Of a stretch of 42,162 nt of DNA, positions 18,563 through 29,775 are shown piece after piece (position 1 is the first letter of the stretch; every line of letters starts with the position of its first letter). Position numbers and translations under genes: made by a program. The notes under the pieces are model-generated. The model did no database searches, had not been told where the DNA came from, and was given only the letters and a program-made list of their open reading frames with translations. The DNA is from Baffinella frigidus (Eukaryota > Cryptophyceae > Cryptomonadales > Baffinellaceae). The stretch lies in the NCBI GenBank assembly GCA_026770585.1, contig MU646967.1, forward strand, positions 80,838 through 122,999, written 5' to 3'.

Positions 18563-19048
18563 GACAAGGCTACCATCAGCCACGGCCCTTCAGTAGCCTC
18601 CATAATCGGCGCTCCCTCCTTCATAAACGGGGCCTGGACATCCATGACCGGCGATCGAGCCTCCTGCATTTCCACGTCAGCTACGAGGCGCTGAAGCGCG
18701 ACCTGCTCTTTGACACTTGCTTCTTTGGGCCGCTCCTCTGCCTCGACTGGGATCTCTTGTTCGGAAGAGAGCACGAGGTTCTTCCTCCGCGCTAATACCA
18801 CCATAAGAGAGGATAAAGGCTGATCCTGTCACGCAGCCCAATCGGTACCGATGATCGGGAAAAGTCATATCGTCAATTTTAGACAGAGATTTACCCCGTT
18901 TACAGCCTCGAATTAATCAATGCTTTGATTTTGGCGGATCTTGCTCGCTCTCGCTCGTTGAGGAGGAACCGCGTGCGCTCCTTCCTCTTTCGAGGTCTCA
19001 CGGGTGCTGCGCAGTAGGGAACCGCTATGAAATCACCTGCCAGCGTCT
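18563..19048 (-). repeat. Right arm of the 486-bp inverted repeat
   Basis: This is the reverse complement of 17266-17751. It ends 91 bp before the INO1 start codon, so the INO1 promoter or leader overlaps or abuts this arm. The 811-bp loop carries B4 and A10. Confidence 0.93.
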
Positions 19049-19139
19049 TCGATCGGTAACCCGACGTGTCGCGGCTACTCCTAGCCTCCCCCGCAGAGGA
19101 GTGCTGGCCTGGTTGCCTGGTGGGGAAGGGTAAGACAGG

Positions 19140-22100
19140 ATGTCTAGGCAGATCTTTCTGGATCAACCATTCACGGTGGAGAGCGAGAATGTGACCTACA
19201 CGGAGGATACTATCACTGCGGACTATGAATACCAGACCACACAAGTAGAGATGCGCGGGGGCAAGAACATCGTGCGACCGGTCACACAGCGATTCACGTT
19301 CAAGACTGAGCGAAAGGTTCACCCCCCCTCCCCCCCATCCAGGCGTGCATCCTCCCTCGCGAGCATCCCGATCCGCTGCCGCACGTCGCCGTCATGCCGC
19401 GTGACCCCCCGCATGCCCCCACCCCCCTCCCAGGTGCCGAAGCTGGGGATCATGTTCGTGGGGTGGGGCGGAAACAACGGGACGACAGTCACGGCGGGAA
19501 TCATCGCCAACCAGAAAAAGTTGACATGGGAGACCAAGGAGCGAACTATAGCAGCCAACTTCTTCGGCTCTCTCACCCAGGTCCCCCCCCCCCTCCCCAT
19601 CCCTTCCTGCCAACGCCTAAGCCACCACCGTACAGGCACGGGGGTTTTCTGGTAACTGGGCGAGGTCCGGTTACCGTTACCGGTTTTCGGCCGATCCGGG
19701 GTTACCGGCGGTAACCAGGTTACCAAATCAGGGTCTCCTTGAGGGTCTCCTTGAGCCTTGAGGGCTGGGGGCTGGGGGAGGAAAACGGTAACTCGGTAAC
19801 CCTAAGAAACGTGGAGCCATTTGAGCCCCATCGGTACCAGTTGGCCCCCCTACCCTAGGACCCTGAAGTAGGCCTATGCATAGGGCCCTACGGTGGTCCT
19901 AGGGGAGGGGCGGTTTCTTGTGAGCGAGGTACCCGTGAAATTGTGTCTTTCAGCTTACAGTCTTCGAGTCTTTGACGCCTACTGTAGTACTGTTGGCAAG
20001 GGCCCTTGACCCCGGGTTACCGCCTAAGGGGGAAAACGAGATTTTTGAGTTACCGGTTACCGGGTTACCAAGTCGGTAACCCGGGAGGTCCGGTTACCGA
20101 AACCGGATTTGAGCCCCGGTTACCGAAACCAAAAAAAAGTCACCCCCGTGCCTGGCACCGTACCTTCCTCCGTTTAGTTTCTTTGCCCTCCCCTTTCCCC
20201 GGACAGCATCTCCGCCCCCACGGGCCTGACCTCGCGCCCAGCACACCCCACCTCCCGCAACCTCGGGCGCCGCACGGCTATCAGTGACCGCGCGTCCCTT
20301 CCCCTTGGCACAGGCGTCAACTCTGTCTGAGTAAAACTGGACTGGCCGTACTATCATTGTATCTGCCTTGTTGAACAAGAGAGTCTGCTCTGAATGAATT
20401 TTATGGTGATGCCAGTTTTAATCAGGCTGGTCTGGACCCCCCACAGGCGTCAACGGCGCCGCTCGGGGCAGACGAGCACGGCAACTCAGGCCACGTGCCG
20501 TGCAAAGAGCTAGCTTTCTCTCAGTCTATTTTCGCTCACTAGTTTGGTGAGACCGGGCTCTTCCCCGCTCGAAATTTGACGGAGGTGTGCCGCGAACCCA
20601 GCGTGTCAACTTGTGCATAGTGAGTGACCGCGCGTCGCACCCCCCCCCACAGGCGTCAACGGTGCGGCTCGGGGCGGACGAGCACGGCAACTCAGTCAAC
20701 GTGCCTTTCAAAGACATGCTCCCCATGGTCCACCCTCCGCCCGAAACCCTGCATCCTGTCCCCTGCATCCTGCACACCTCACCCTGCACCCTGCACTCCT
20801 CAACCCCGCACCCTCAACCCTACAGGCTACACCCCAGATCCCAAACCCCAAACGCTGCTCCCGACCCCGAACCCCGAAATCCAGCACCCGACACCCGAAT
20901 CCCGAATCCCAAACCCTAATCCCGAATCCCGAATCCCGAAACCGCACACCCGCCACCAGGTGGACCCATGCGATCTGGTGATTGGCGGATGGGACATTTG
21001 CGGCCAGGACCTCGGGGTCGCGATGCGCCAGGCCAAGGTCTAACTCTCTCTCTCTCAAACGCTCATTTCGGCTCACCAATTTGGTGGGCCTGGGCTCTTT
21101 TCCGCCCCAAAGTTAGATTTGTACCGGGAACACAGAGGGTCTACTTGAAAATAGTTGGTCGACCCGAGTGAGGTAGAGCTAGAAGACCCCCGCGCACGCC
21201 TTCCCTCCCCCCTGTCTTTTTAATGGTTCGGGTTCGCTGCTGAACCCACCCTCCCAACCCTACGAGCCGTGCTTGTTTCTCGGACCGTAAAAAAACGGGC
21301 CGCAAATATCCGTGGTCCCATTGTTTCAATACCGGGCAACACCCTGGTCCCGTCTGATTCGTACCGGGAACCCCCCTGGTCCCGTCCGGTTAGTACCGGG
21401 GAAACCCCTGGTCCCGTCTGATTAGTACCAGGAAACACCCTGGTCTTGTCCGGTTAGTGCCAGGAAACCTAACGTGTGCCGCGTGTTCAGGTTCTGGAAC
21501 CGGACCTTCAGCGCCAGGTCACAAGCCCCCCCCCCCAGCGTCGCACGGTTGACTGAACCGCACAGGTTTTGCACCAGAACGGTGACTAAACCGCGCAGGG
21601 TTAGTACCAGGAACTCCTCTGATTAGTTAACTGCATCCAGGACTCCTGCGAATCCGGGTGCCCCACATACGCCCTGAGAGTCTGGCTCTGCCTACGTAAA
21701 TCTGGGCTCGCCATAGAAAGAGTTTAAGTTGCCCCTTTCTACTTAGTTTAAGTTGCCCCTTTCTACTTGGGTTTCTGCTCTAAATAAATTATATGACGAG
21801 CCCAGTTTTACACAGGCAGAGTTAGAGAGTGGGGTCAGCGAATCCTTCTTGTTGGGTCTCTGGATGTGTACCACAGCTCGCTGGAATCCGAAGAATCCGG
21901 CAGGCTCGAATCGGGGGATCTCCTGTTCAAATCATATAAAAAAATGCAATTCGCTCTAGGAAAAAGAGAGAAAGCTGTTTAAAATTTATTTGGTTTCTAC
22001 TGGAGGTCGCGGGTGTGGCTACGCCCACGTCGAACACTCAGCCATCCCTTGAGATGGTTTGTTGGTTCGATTGTGGGTGTTGTCTGCGATCCGAATGCAC

Positions 22101-25100
22101 GCATGTTTCCTCTCTCAGCAAAGTCTCCTTGTTCTTCTTCTGTAGTATTCTCGGCCTGACCATATTCCCTATTTCCTCAACCCTGTTCTCTAAACATTAT
22201 CCCCTGAACCCTCTTCCCCAACCCCCAACATCCAAACCCTAAACCCTAAACCCTAAACCCCAGCCCCTAAACCCCGACCCTAAACCCTAAACCCCAAACC
22301 CTAAACCCCTTCAACAGGTGTACGATGCCATGGCAAAACTCACACCCCTCCCATCAGTATTCCACGGCGACTTCATCGCGGCCAACCAGGTGTCGGGTGT
22401 TATCTTTTAGGCTGTGGGCTTTGGGGTTAAGTCTTCTAGGCTTAGGGGGTTTTCGGTTTGACTGACGGGATTACTGGGAACTCCGTGTCACGTATCTGGT
22501 TTGGGGTTTCGGGTTTCGGGTTAGGTGTCAGGGTTGAGGGGTAGTGGTCAGGGTTTAGGGTTTAGGTGTACCACCACAGCGATTTCATCGCTGCTAACCA
22601 GGTACAAAACACCCGAAACCATACACCTGAAGCCCTTTTGCGGTTTAGGATTTGTGAAGGCGAACCCTGAACCATAACCAGGTCAACCCTTAACCGGGAC
22701 TTAGAGAGAGCCTAGCTCTGTCTCAGTTACTCCGGGTTCCTCAACCCGAAACCAAAAATCCCAAACGCTCAACCCTATACTCTCGACCCTAAACCTTAAA
22801 CTCTCAACACTGAACCCTAAACCCGAAACCTGAAACCCGAAACCTGAGACCTTAAACCCTAAACCCTAACCCCTGCACCCTGCACTCTAACCCCCAATCC
22901 CAAACCCCCAAACCCCCAAACCCCCAAACCCCCAAACCCCATAACCTAAACCCGAAACGGTACACGCAGGCGGACCGCGCGACAAACGTGATGAGCGGGA
23001 GCCAGCAGGAGCAGATGGAACAGGTTTCGAGCCCTGTCCCGTCCAATTAGTACCAGGAGACACCCTCGTCCCGTCCATTTAGTACCGGAAAACACCCTGG
23101 CCCCGTCCGGTGAGACAAATGTCATGAGTGGGAGCCAGCAGGAGCAGATGGAACAGGTTTCGAGCCCTCCCTCCCAGCGCGTTGGTGTGGTCCCATCCGG
23201 TCAAAACACCCTGGCCCCGTCCGGTTAGCACCGAGAAACACCCTAGTCGTTTCCATTTAGTACCGAGAAACATCCTGGCCCGTCCGATTAGTACCAAGAA
23301 AATGGTCCCGTCCGGTTAGTACCGGGAAACACCCTGGTCTTGTCGTGGATCTGATACGTGGGTCTCATACGAAATCCGAATTAAATTAAAACAACGTTTT
23401 AAGGTTTTAACGGTGGGGTTTCTGGCAGGTGCGAAAGGACATCCGCGACTTCAAGTCCGAAAAGGGGGTGGACAAGGTCAGCGAGCGCCCTCAACCCCTG
23501 ATCCCCACACACTCTTACCTTCCTGGTGTCACACCCTGAACCCTGAACCCTGAACCCTGGACCCTGGACCCTGGGCCCTGCACCCTGCACCCTGCACCCT
23601 GCACCCTGCACCCTGCACCCTGCACCCTGAACCCTGAACAAAATCCCCTACCCCACAAACCCAAAACGTGAGAGACAGCCCTGCCTTATCATGCGTCTTG
23701 AAACGAGGCAAGCCAGTAGGTTACTTCGCAAGCTAGTGAAGTTACCTGGCAAGGAAGTAAGTTTAGTAGGTAACGTACGTGGGACACTCGCAGGTGATCG
23801 TGCTGTGGACGGCGAACACGGAGCGCTTCGCGGAGGTGCAGGTTCGTGGCCTTACCCCTAAACCCTGGACCCTGAAACATAAACCATAAACCCCAAACCC
23901 TAAACTAAAGACCCCAAACCCTCTACTTTCCTGGCATGCCATACCCTAAACCCTAAACCTCAAACCCCAAAGACTAAACCCTAAACCCTAAACCCTGAAG
24001 CCTGAACCTAAGCAGACGGGAATCAACGACTCGGCGAAGAACCTGCTGGCCGCCATCACGCGCGGGGAGGAGGAGGTTACCCCCAAGCCATAAACCCTAA
24101 TCCAGGAAAAGCATTCTCCCAAAGCCTAAACCCTACGCACTAAACCGTGAGCCCTGCGCTCTCAACCCTCAGCCCTAGCGCTAAGACCGAAGCCCTACAC
24201 GCTAAGACAAAACCCTCCTAGCATCCGTAGCGTGGGGGAGGAGAAGGGTGGTACACCCTAAACCCTGAACCCTACACCCTAAGCCCTCACACCTAAAACC
24301 TGCACCCTACACCGTAAGCCCTACGAACCCTACACTCTAAACCTCCTCCAACCCCTAAACCCTCAATCCTAAACCCTTAACCCTAAAACCTCACTAAACC
24401 CCAAACTCCAAACCGCAACCCAGGTCTCCCCGTCAACCATCTTCGCAGTCGCCTCCATCCTCGAGGGCTGTTCGTAAGCCCCCTCCCCCCGAACCCTACA
24501 CCCCCCGAACCCTACTCAACCTGAACCCTACACCCCGAACCCTAACCCCACCAAGCCTCAAACTACAGACACCAAATCACAAATCCAAACCCTAAAGCCC
24601 CCCCCTTCCCCCAAACCTCAAAACCTCAAACCCCCTCAACCCCAAACCCATAACCCAAAGAATGCAACCCAAAACGTAAAAAACCCAAACCAAAACCCTC
24701 AAAACCCCAATTCCCAAACCCCCAAACTCCAAACCCCAAACCCCAAACCCCAAATCCGAAACCCCAAACCCCAAACCCCAAACCCCAAACCCGGCGAGTA
24801 TTTAATAACTCGGTGCCATAGGGAATTGGACCTTTTCCTTCAGGAATTATGCGGATGGCTCCAACGGGCGGACAGTATTTAAATCAAACTCATCCAATGA
24901 AAACTTGAAAAAAAACATCCAACTCACCCAAAGAAAATTAAACTCACCCAATGAAAACTCGCCCGATTGCATCAGGTACATCAACGGGTCGCCGCAGAAC
25001 ACGTTCGTCCCGGGGCTGCTCGAGCTTGCGGAGGAGCGACAGGTCCGTCCTCAACGCCACACCTCGACCCCAAACACTAAAAACTAAACACTCAACTCTG

Positions 25101-28100
25101 GCGCTGCTCAAGTTGGCATTCCACCTTTGAGCTCGCGGAGGAGTGACACGTCCGTACACTACCACACAGCCACACAGCGGGGTGCGAAGGGATTTCGTAA
25201 ATAACCTACACGTGGATAATCCCTAGGACCCTTACGGTGGGCAATCCGCAGGGACTTGGGGTTGTTTCTACGGATATTGCAGCCGATTCCTGGTAGCTGA
25301 GCCACCAAGAATCTCTTCATGGCCCGCTGTGCGGAACTAGCTTTCACAGGGCGACCTAATCGCCTGCAGGCAGGGTCAGGCAGGCGATTAGCGGCTTTCT
25401 CGTGTCTCTTAATGAGTACGGGAGCACCCTGGATTCGAGCCTGCAGCAATCCTGCGGCCTTTTTTCTTTTGAACCATTCCTGTGCCACTCGAGGCTGAAA
25501 AACGGACTATTGGTAGAATCTGTTTCTCCCTAAATGTCCTAAATTTTAATAATGAAAGTGATAATGATAGTAACGATGATGAGTAATTGTGGCCATCTCG
25601 AACGGCAGGTGTGCATCGGCTGAACCCTTCAACTGATTTTCGCTAACCCTGGGCGGTCCTAAGCCCTAAACGATCGTAAACCCCGAGCCGGGTTTTCACA
25701 AACCGTGTTGGTGGGCTCAACGCCCCTTGACAAATGCATGGTATGTGGCCAGGTGTTCATCGGTGGGGACGACTTCAAGTCGGGGCAGACCAAGGTCAAG
25801 TCTGTCCTCGTCGACTTCCTCATCTCTGCGGGCATCAAGGTGCAGTCCCGCCCTAAACTCTAAACTCTAAACCCTAAACCCTAAACCCCAAACCATAAAC
25901 CATAAACCATAAACCATAAACCCCAAACCCCAAACCCCAAACCCCAAACCCCAAACCCCAAACCCCAAACCCCAAACGCAGGTGAAGTCGATAGTGAGCT
26001 ACAACCACCTGGGAAACAACGACGGCAAGAACCTCTCAGGTGCCCTACCCACCCGGGAGCATACCGCCCGTCCCCATTCCCTGGATGTGTACTGGAGCTC
26101 TTCAGATTCCCACTCAAGGCGGATCGTGGCCTTTTCTTAAATGCTGGTTTTACGCTCGCGTACCCTAGAGCAGTTTTCGCATCTGTTGGCCACAAACCAT
26201 CATGAAACAAAGGATTTTTTGACAACGCTGGTACCAAACAGTCGACGTTCGCCATTCTTTCTTTGTGTTCGTAGCCAGCAGATGCAAAAACCGTTCTACC
26301 AATCCAATTCCTCTTTTTCGATTACCTGACGATGTGGACCAAATCGTCCGCGACTGAGACGAGAGATCCCTCTGGACGGACGGAGTTGACTGAATGTTTT
26401 CGTGCGCAGACCCGATGCAGTTCCGGTCGAAGGAGATCTCGAAGTCGAACGTGGTGGACGACATGGTGGCCTCGAACCGCATCCTCTACGCCGAGGACGA
26501 GCATCCAGACCACGTCGTCGTCATCAAGTGAGCGTTCCGAACGTGCTTCTACATTTGTGTCATAATCAGGGGTTTTGGGGGTATCTTAGCCTCGGCATAG
26601 CTTTACCATCGCACAAAAACTACCCGCAAGATAGCAAAAAGACGATATAAAAGCACCCGTAAGATAGTGGACGGCATGGTGGCCTCGAACTGCATCCTCT
26701 ACGCCGAGGACGAGCATCCAGACCACGTCGGCGTCATCAAGTTAGTCGCTACCAACGACCGCGCCCCGTGCAATCGTTGACTAAACCGGGCTGTTTTTGT
26801 GTACCAGCTGGTATATAAAAAAGTGACTAGTCTGACCAGGCTTTGTACCAGGAAAATCTCGAGTTTGTCAACATATGTATGGGGGACTATCAGTGTCTTG
26901 AAAATATGTCATTTTGGGCCTCGAAATGCATCATTCAGGGCCTTCAATACATCATAAGGGCCTCTAAATGCATCATTGGGGGACTTGAAATGCATCGTGT
27001 GAAGCCTAAAATGGAGTGTGCGGCAGGTACGTGCCCACCGTGGCCGATTCGAAGCGCGCTATGGACGAGGTACAGCCTTACTCGACCCTGAAACCCTGAA
27101 CCCTGAACCCTGAACCCTGAACCCCGAACCCTGAAATCTACACCTTGAAACCCAAACCCTGAACCCTGAACCCTGAACCCTAAACCCTACTGACTACACC
27201 CTACACCCTACACCCTACACCCTACACACCTTGCTGCGCCCTGGACTCTGAGCCATGCGCGCGTCGCCCCCCCTACCCATCGCTGCTAACGTGTACCCCT
27301 GAGCCCTAACCCCAATACCCTGAGCCCCAAACCCCGAAACCCACACCCACAAATTCCAAATCCCAAATCCCAAACCCCAAACGCCACCCCCAGTACACAT
27401 CGGAGATCTTCATGGGCGGGACCAACACGATCGTCATGCACAACACCTGCGAGGTCAAAACCCCAAACCTTAAACCATAAACCACAAACCATAAGCCATA
27501 AACCATAAACCATAAACCCCAAACCCCAAACCCTAAACCCCAAACCCGCAACCCTAAACCCCAAACCCCAAACCCCAAACCCCAAACCCCAAACCCCAAA
27601 CCCCAAACCCCAAACCCCAAACCCCAAACCCCAAAACAACCGGGCTCCCCCAAACACTGAACCCCAAACCCTCAACGCCAAACGCCAAACCCTGAACGGT
27701 TGGCAGGACTCACTGCTAGCAGCGCCGATCATCCTGGACCTGTGCCTCCTCACGGAGCTCTTCGAGCGCGTCTCCCTCAAGAAAAAGGTCCGCCCCGGCG
27801 CCGGCCCTCTCTGTCTATATTTTTAAGTGTGTTGAAACTGCGCCCCCCCCCCTTGCTGTTCAAGAGTGGCCAACCTTGAATATCTTGCGAGCCATACATA
27901 TGGGGCAGACACACCAGAAACTCTCAACCCTAAACCCCAATCGGGAGAAACTCATCTACCCCCCCCCTTCGCAGGAGGAGGCGACGTTCCAGCGCTTCCA
28001 CCCGGTGCTCTCAGTCCTCTCGTACCTCCTCAAGGCGCCGCTCGTTCCGTCGGGCACCCCCGTCGTCAACGCTCTCTTCGCGCAGCGCCAGGTGAGCGCA

Positions 28101-28419
28101 GATTTGCCGGGGGCGTTGGAGCCGTTTTGGTACCAGCGCGTACTTTTACTTTGTAAATAGTGCCCTGACCATCTCATTCCCGATGTGTGGCAGTGTCTGA
28201 CCAACATACTGTGCGCGTGCCTGACCATCAACTCACAGATGTTCATGTCTAACACCCTCTCCCTGGCAGTGCCTGACGAACATGCTGCGCGCGTGCCTGG
28301 GCCTCCCCCCCGACAACTCGATGCTCCTCGAGCACAAGCTCCACCACCAAGAACCCTCCGCGAACCACCACGCCTCGCGCGCCCACGCCGGCACCAACGG
28401 CCTCGCCAACGGCCACTAA
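19140..28419 (+). CDS. INO1: myo-Inositol-1-phosphate synthase (20 exons, 538 aa)
   Basis: Converts D-glucose 6-phosphate to 1D-myo-inositol 3-phosphate with NAD+, the committed step to inositol lipids and phosphates; normally cytosolic. Exons: 19140-19316, 19434-19580, 20653-20727, 20960-21037, 21491-21517, 22318-22389, 22970-23023, 23429-23476, 23794-23841, 24016-24075, 24424-24473, 24976-25042, 25753-25839, 25982-26039, 26410-26527, 27027-27069, 27394-27453, 27707-27787, 27975-28091, 28270-28419. All join in frame to 539 codons with stop. Hallmarks in order: [18 protein letters not shown] (NAD-binding loop), [128 protein letters not shown]. An Ala/His/Asn-rich tail extends slightly beyond the family end. 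No plastid presequence is apparent. Sixteen of 19 introns are phase 0. Several exons have echoes. Confidence 0.97.
19832..19937. mobile_element. Family B MITE B5 (one end degraded)
   Basis: The right end is intact (GCGGTTTCTTGTGAGCGAGG, TACCC). The core ACCCTAGGACCCTGAAGTAG / CCCTACGGTGGTCCTAGG is recognisable. The left terminus is lost near TCGGTACCAGTTGG. It lies in INO1 intron 2. Confidence 0.75.
20446..20652 (-). mobile_element. INO1 exon 3 echo plus family A element A11
   Basis: 20446-20509 is a near copy of INO1 exon 3 with its acceptor (CAGGCGTCAACGGCGCCGCT, GACGAGCACGGCAACTCAGG). Family A sequence (20507-20630; TTCGCTCACTAGTTTGGTGA, GTGTCAACTTGTGCATAGTG) follows, then the true exon at 20653. 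An earlier CAGGCGTCAACTCTGTCTGA at about 20312 may be a third start. Confidence 0.85.
21038..21183 (-). mobile_element. Family A element A12 (INO1 intron 4)
   Basis: It begins at the exon 4 donor itself (GTCTAACTCTCTCTC). It contains CGGCTCACCAATTTGGTGGG, CCGCCCCAAAGTTAG and GTACCGGGAACACAG, and ends GAGTGAGGTAGAGCTAG. The element boundary coincides with the 5' splice site, as expected if it supplied the donor. Confidence 0.82.
21326..21480 (+). repeat. Family D minisatellite (33-bp unit)
   Basis: About four units of CCTGGTCCCGTCYGRTTAGT plus ACCRGGAAACAC lie in INO1 intron 4. The same unit recurs in INO1 intron 7 (23034-23345) and weakly at 21598-21640. Confidence 0.88.
22195..22317 (+). 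repeat. CCCTAAA array before INO1 exon 6
   Basis: Perfect and variant heptamers, C-rich on the sense strand, end at the CAG acceptor. Confidence 0.88.
22495..22600 (+). repeat. G-rich telomere-like repeat and echo of INO1 exon 6 end
   Basis: GGGTTTCGGGTTAGG-type units (22495-22568) are followed by 22571-22600, which repeats the exon 6 end with its donor (GATTTCATCGCTGCTAACCA, GGTA). The G-rich orientation on the sense strand is atypical. Confidence 0.8.
23034..23345 (+). repeat. Family D minisatellite enclosing an echo of INO1 exon 7
   Basis: CCGTCCRRTTAGTACC units surround 23109-23157, which is a copy of exon 7 and its donor (GACAAATGTCATGAGTGGGA, GAGCAGATGGAACAGG, TTTCGAGCCCT). Identity with exon 7 continues about 12 bp past the donor. 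Confidence 0.85.
23530..23640 (+). repeat. CCCTGAA/CCCTGCA heptamer array (INO1 intron 8)
   Basis: Heptamers of CCCTGAA, CCCTGGA and about eight consecutive CCCTGCA form discrete variant blocks rather than random decay of CCCTAAA. Confidence 0.85.
25104..25155 (+). repeat. Echo of INO1 exon 12 end
   Basis: GCTGCTCAAGTTGGC and GAGCTCGCGGAGGAGTGACA with CGTCCGT resemble the end of exon 12 (CGAGCTTGCGGAGGAGCGAC, AGGTCCGT). Confidence 0.75.
25183..25334. mobile_element. Family C element C3 (INO1 intron 12)
   Basis: Termini are CACACAGCGGGGTGCGAAGG and CATGGCCCGCTGTGCGG. The interior has ATTTCGTAAATAACC, GGATAATCCCTAGGACCC, TACGGTGGGCAATCCG and TTTCTACGGATATTG. Confidence 0.82.
25856..25980 (+). 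repeat. CCCTAAA, CCATAAA and CCCCAAA block array (INO1 intron 13)
   Basis: Four heptamer variants occur as successive homogeneous blocks: CTAAACTC, CCCTAAA, CCATAAA (four), CCCCAAA (nine). The intron is 142 bp and is essentially all array. Confidence 0.9.
26669..26741 (+). repeat. Echo of INO1 exon 15 end (73 bp)
   Basis: GGCATGGTGGCCTCGAACTG and CATCCTCTACGCCGAGGACG, with GTCATCAAGT, repeat exon 15 at about 26457-26528. It is about 95 percent identical, but the donor dinucleotide context is changed (AAGTTAGT instead of AAGTGAGC). Confidence 0.88.
27075..27390 (+). repeat. CCCTGAA/CCCTACA/CCCCAAA array (INO1 intron 16)
   Basis: Heptamer blocks of CCCTGAA and CCCTACA precede a non-repeat patch, then CCCCAAATCCCAAA up to the acceptor. 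C-rich on the sense strand. Confidence 0.85.
27457..27640 (+). repeat. CCATAAA/CCCCAAA block array (INO1 intron 17)
   Basis: A CCATAAA block is followed by at least twelve consecutive CCCCAAA heptamers. Translated in reverse it gives an artefactual Phe/Gly/Val/Trp repeat. Confidence 0.9.
28194..28243 (+). repeat. Echo of INO1 exon 20 start
   Basis: GTGGCAGTGTCTGACCAACA and TGTGCGCGTGCCTGACC repeat the acceptor and first codons of the last exon (28265-28300). Use of this upstream acceptor would give [15 protein letters not shown] and then a different frame, so it is probably silent or yields a truncated isoform. Confidence 0.82.
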
Positions 28420-28888
28420 CGCCCCGCCGAGAGGCCGTTGGAAGCGTCGCTTTCGACGCTTTCAACGCCTGCAACGCGCGTGTAACGGCTGCAACGCGCT
28501 TGTAACGGCTGCGGTTGCACCTCCCAGGGGGAGGGGCCCGCTGGAGGGGGTTCTGGGAGTTGCACGGTCTCCCCCTTATGAGGAGGGGGCTACTGCATCC
28601 CTTAAAAGTAGGAGCGTAATAGGCTACTCGCCACTTAAGGGATGCTTAAGGGATACTTAGACGGGGGGGGGGGCTCGCCGCCATTGCGGCGAGGATTGAT
28701 GCGTGCAGCGGAATGACCTTTGGATGACTTTAGGAGATCCAGTCGACTTTGCGAGATCTCTACGTCTAGTGATGTGAAGTCCGGAGGCTTTGAGGCGTAG
28801 GAAGACACACCCCTGGTTTACAACAGTAAACGCAGTTATAGGAATCAAGAGGCGGCTCATTAAGAATGTGACGCCCCATGTCACTCAC

Positions 28889-29012
28889 TACTGGGGTACC
28901 TTGCTCATAAGAAAGCGGACACCCCCTAGGACCACCGTAGGGCCCTGGACAGAGGGCTACTGAAAGGTCCGGGGAGGGGGGGCGTTTTCTTATGGGCGAG
29001 GTACCTCTGTAG
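28889..29012. mobile_element. Family B MITE B6
   Basis: It runs from ACTGGGGTACCTTGCTCATA to TTATGGGCGAGGTACCTCTG, with core GGACCACCGTAGGGCCCTGG. Confidence 0.88.
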
Positions 29013-29308
29013 CTGAAATGCATCCCTACATGAGACTCCTAGGATAAGTCCTAGCATACATGGAGGACCCTCAGAGCGGTGCGTGTCCTAGTCGTCGTGG
29101 CGGGTTCTAGCATGCAAATTTCCGCTATTTGATCGCACTCCTGACGAGCGCGGCATGATATTGAGGAGAGAGGCCTTGATGAATGCCAACGCGGCCGCCA
29201 CATCACCCCCACAGAGGCCATGTCTCAACAGGGGCGATGAGAGAGAGGTCGTGCGCACTCTGCACGTTCTGTAACAACAAATTGATGCGATTGGAGTGGG
29301 TGAAGCTG

Positions 29309-29432
29309 TACAAGGGTACCTCGCTCATAAGAAACTGCCCCCTTCCCCTACGACCGCCATAGGCCCCTAGGCATAGGCCTCCTGTAGAGTCCTCTGGGGG
29401 GGGCGGTTTCTTGTGAGTGAGGTGCCCCTGTA
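29309..29432. mobile_element. Family B MITE B7
   Basis: It runs from TACAAGGGTACCTCGCTCAT to TTGTGAGTGAGGTGCCCCTG, TA, with core CGACCGCCATAGGCCCC / CTCCTGTAGAGTCC. A TA flanks each end. Confidence 0.88.
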
Positions 29433-29775
29433 ATGATCAGGGTGCGTAACCCAACTCGAGCAGCTTCAGTTTCTGCCCGAAGGCAGTGGACCCTCGGCAG
29501 AGAGGAAAGTGCGCGTATTCAGGATCGAAACCAACATGGTCACCATGCATTCCCTTGCGTGAAGGCCTTGCAAGAAAAGGGCCGCTATGTATGCACCCCG
29601 CTGAGGCTGTGTCTGCAGGACCTATGCCGTAAGTGGCGAGCCTGTTACGCTCCTGCGTAGGCCTAAGTAGGGGCATGCGACCTGCTGGGGGTCGAATATG
29701 ACCCCCTCGCCACTTGCGGGATAGAGATGTCAAACACCCTCTGGACACTCGCGATGCACGATGGCCACTTCCGTC

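Larger units (their letters stand above)
28420..29775. other. INO1-ankyrin intergenic region
   Basis: No gene was recognised. It holds a short direct repeat (GTAACGGCTGCAACGCGCK, 28467-28515), a G run at about 28662-28674 and family B copies B6 and B7. The INO1 3' UTR and the ankyrin-gene 3' end (stop at 29776) converge here. Confidence 0.6.

Noticed and set aside
23399-23711. Cys-Arg-Val-Gln-Gly-Ala repeat frames on the minus strand
   Set aside because: Direct translation of the CCCTGCA block array in INO1 intron 8.
27286-27780. Open frames rich in Phe/Gly/Val/Trp on the minus strand
   Set aside because: They are translations of CCCCAAA/CCCTAAA heptamer arrays inside INO1 introns. The periodic residues mirror the repeat and no splice or start context supports a gene.
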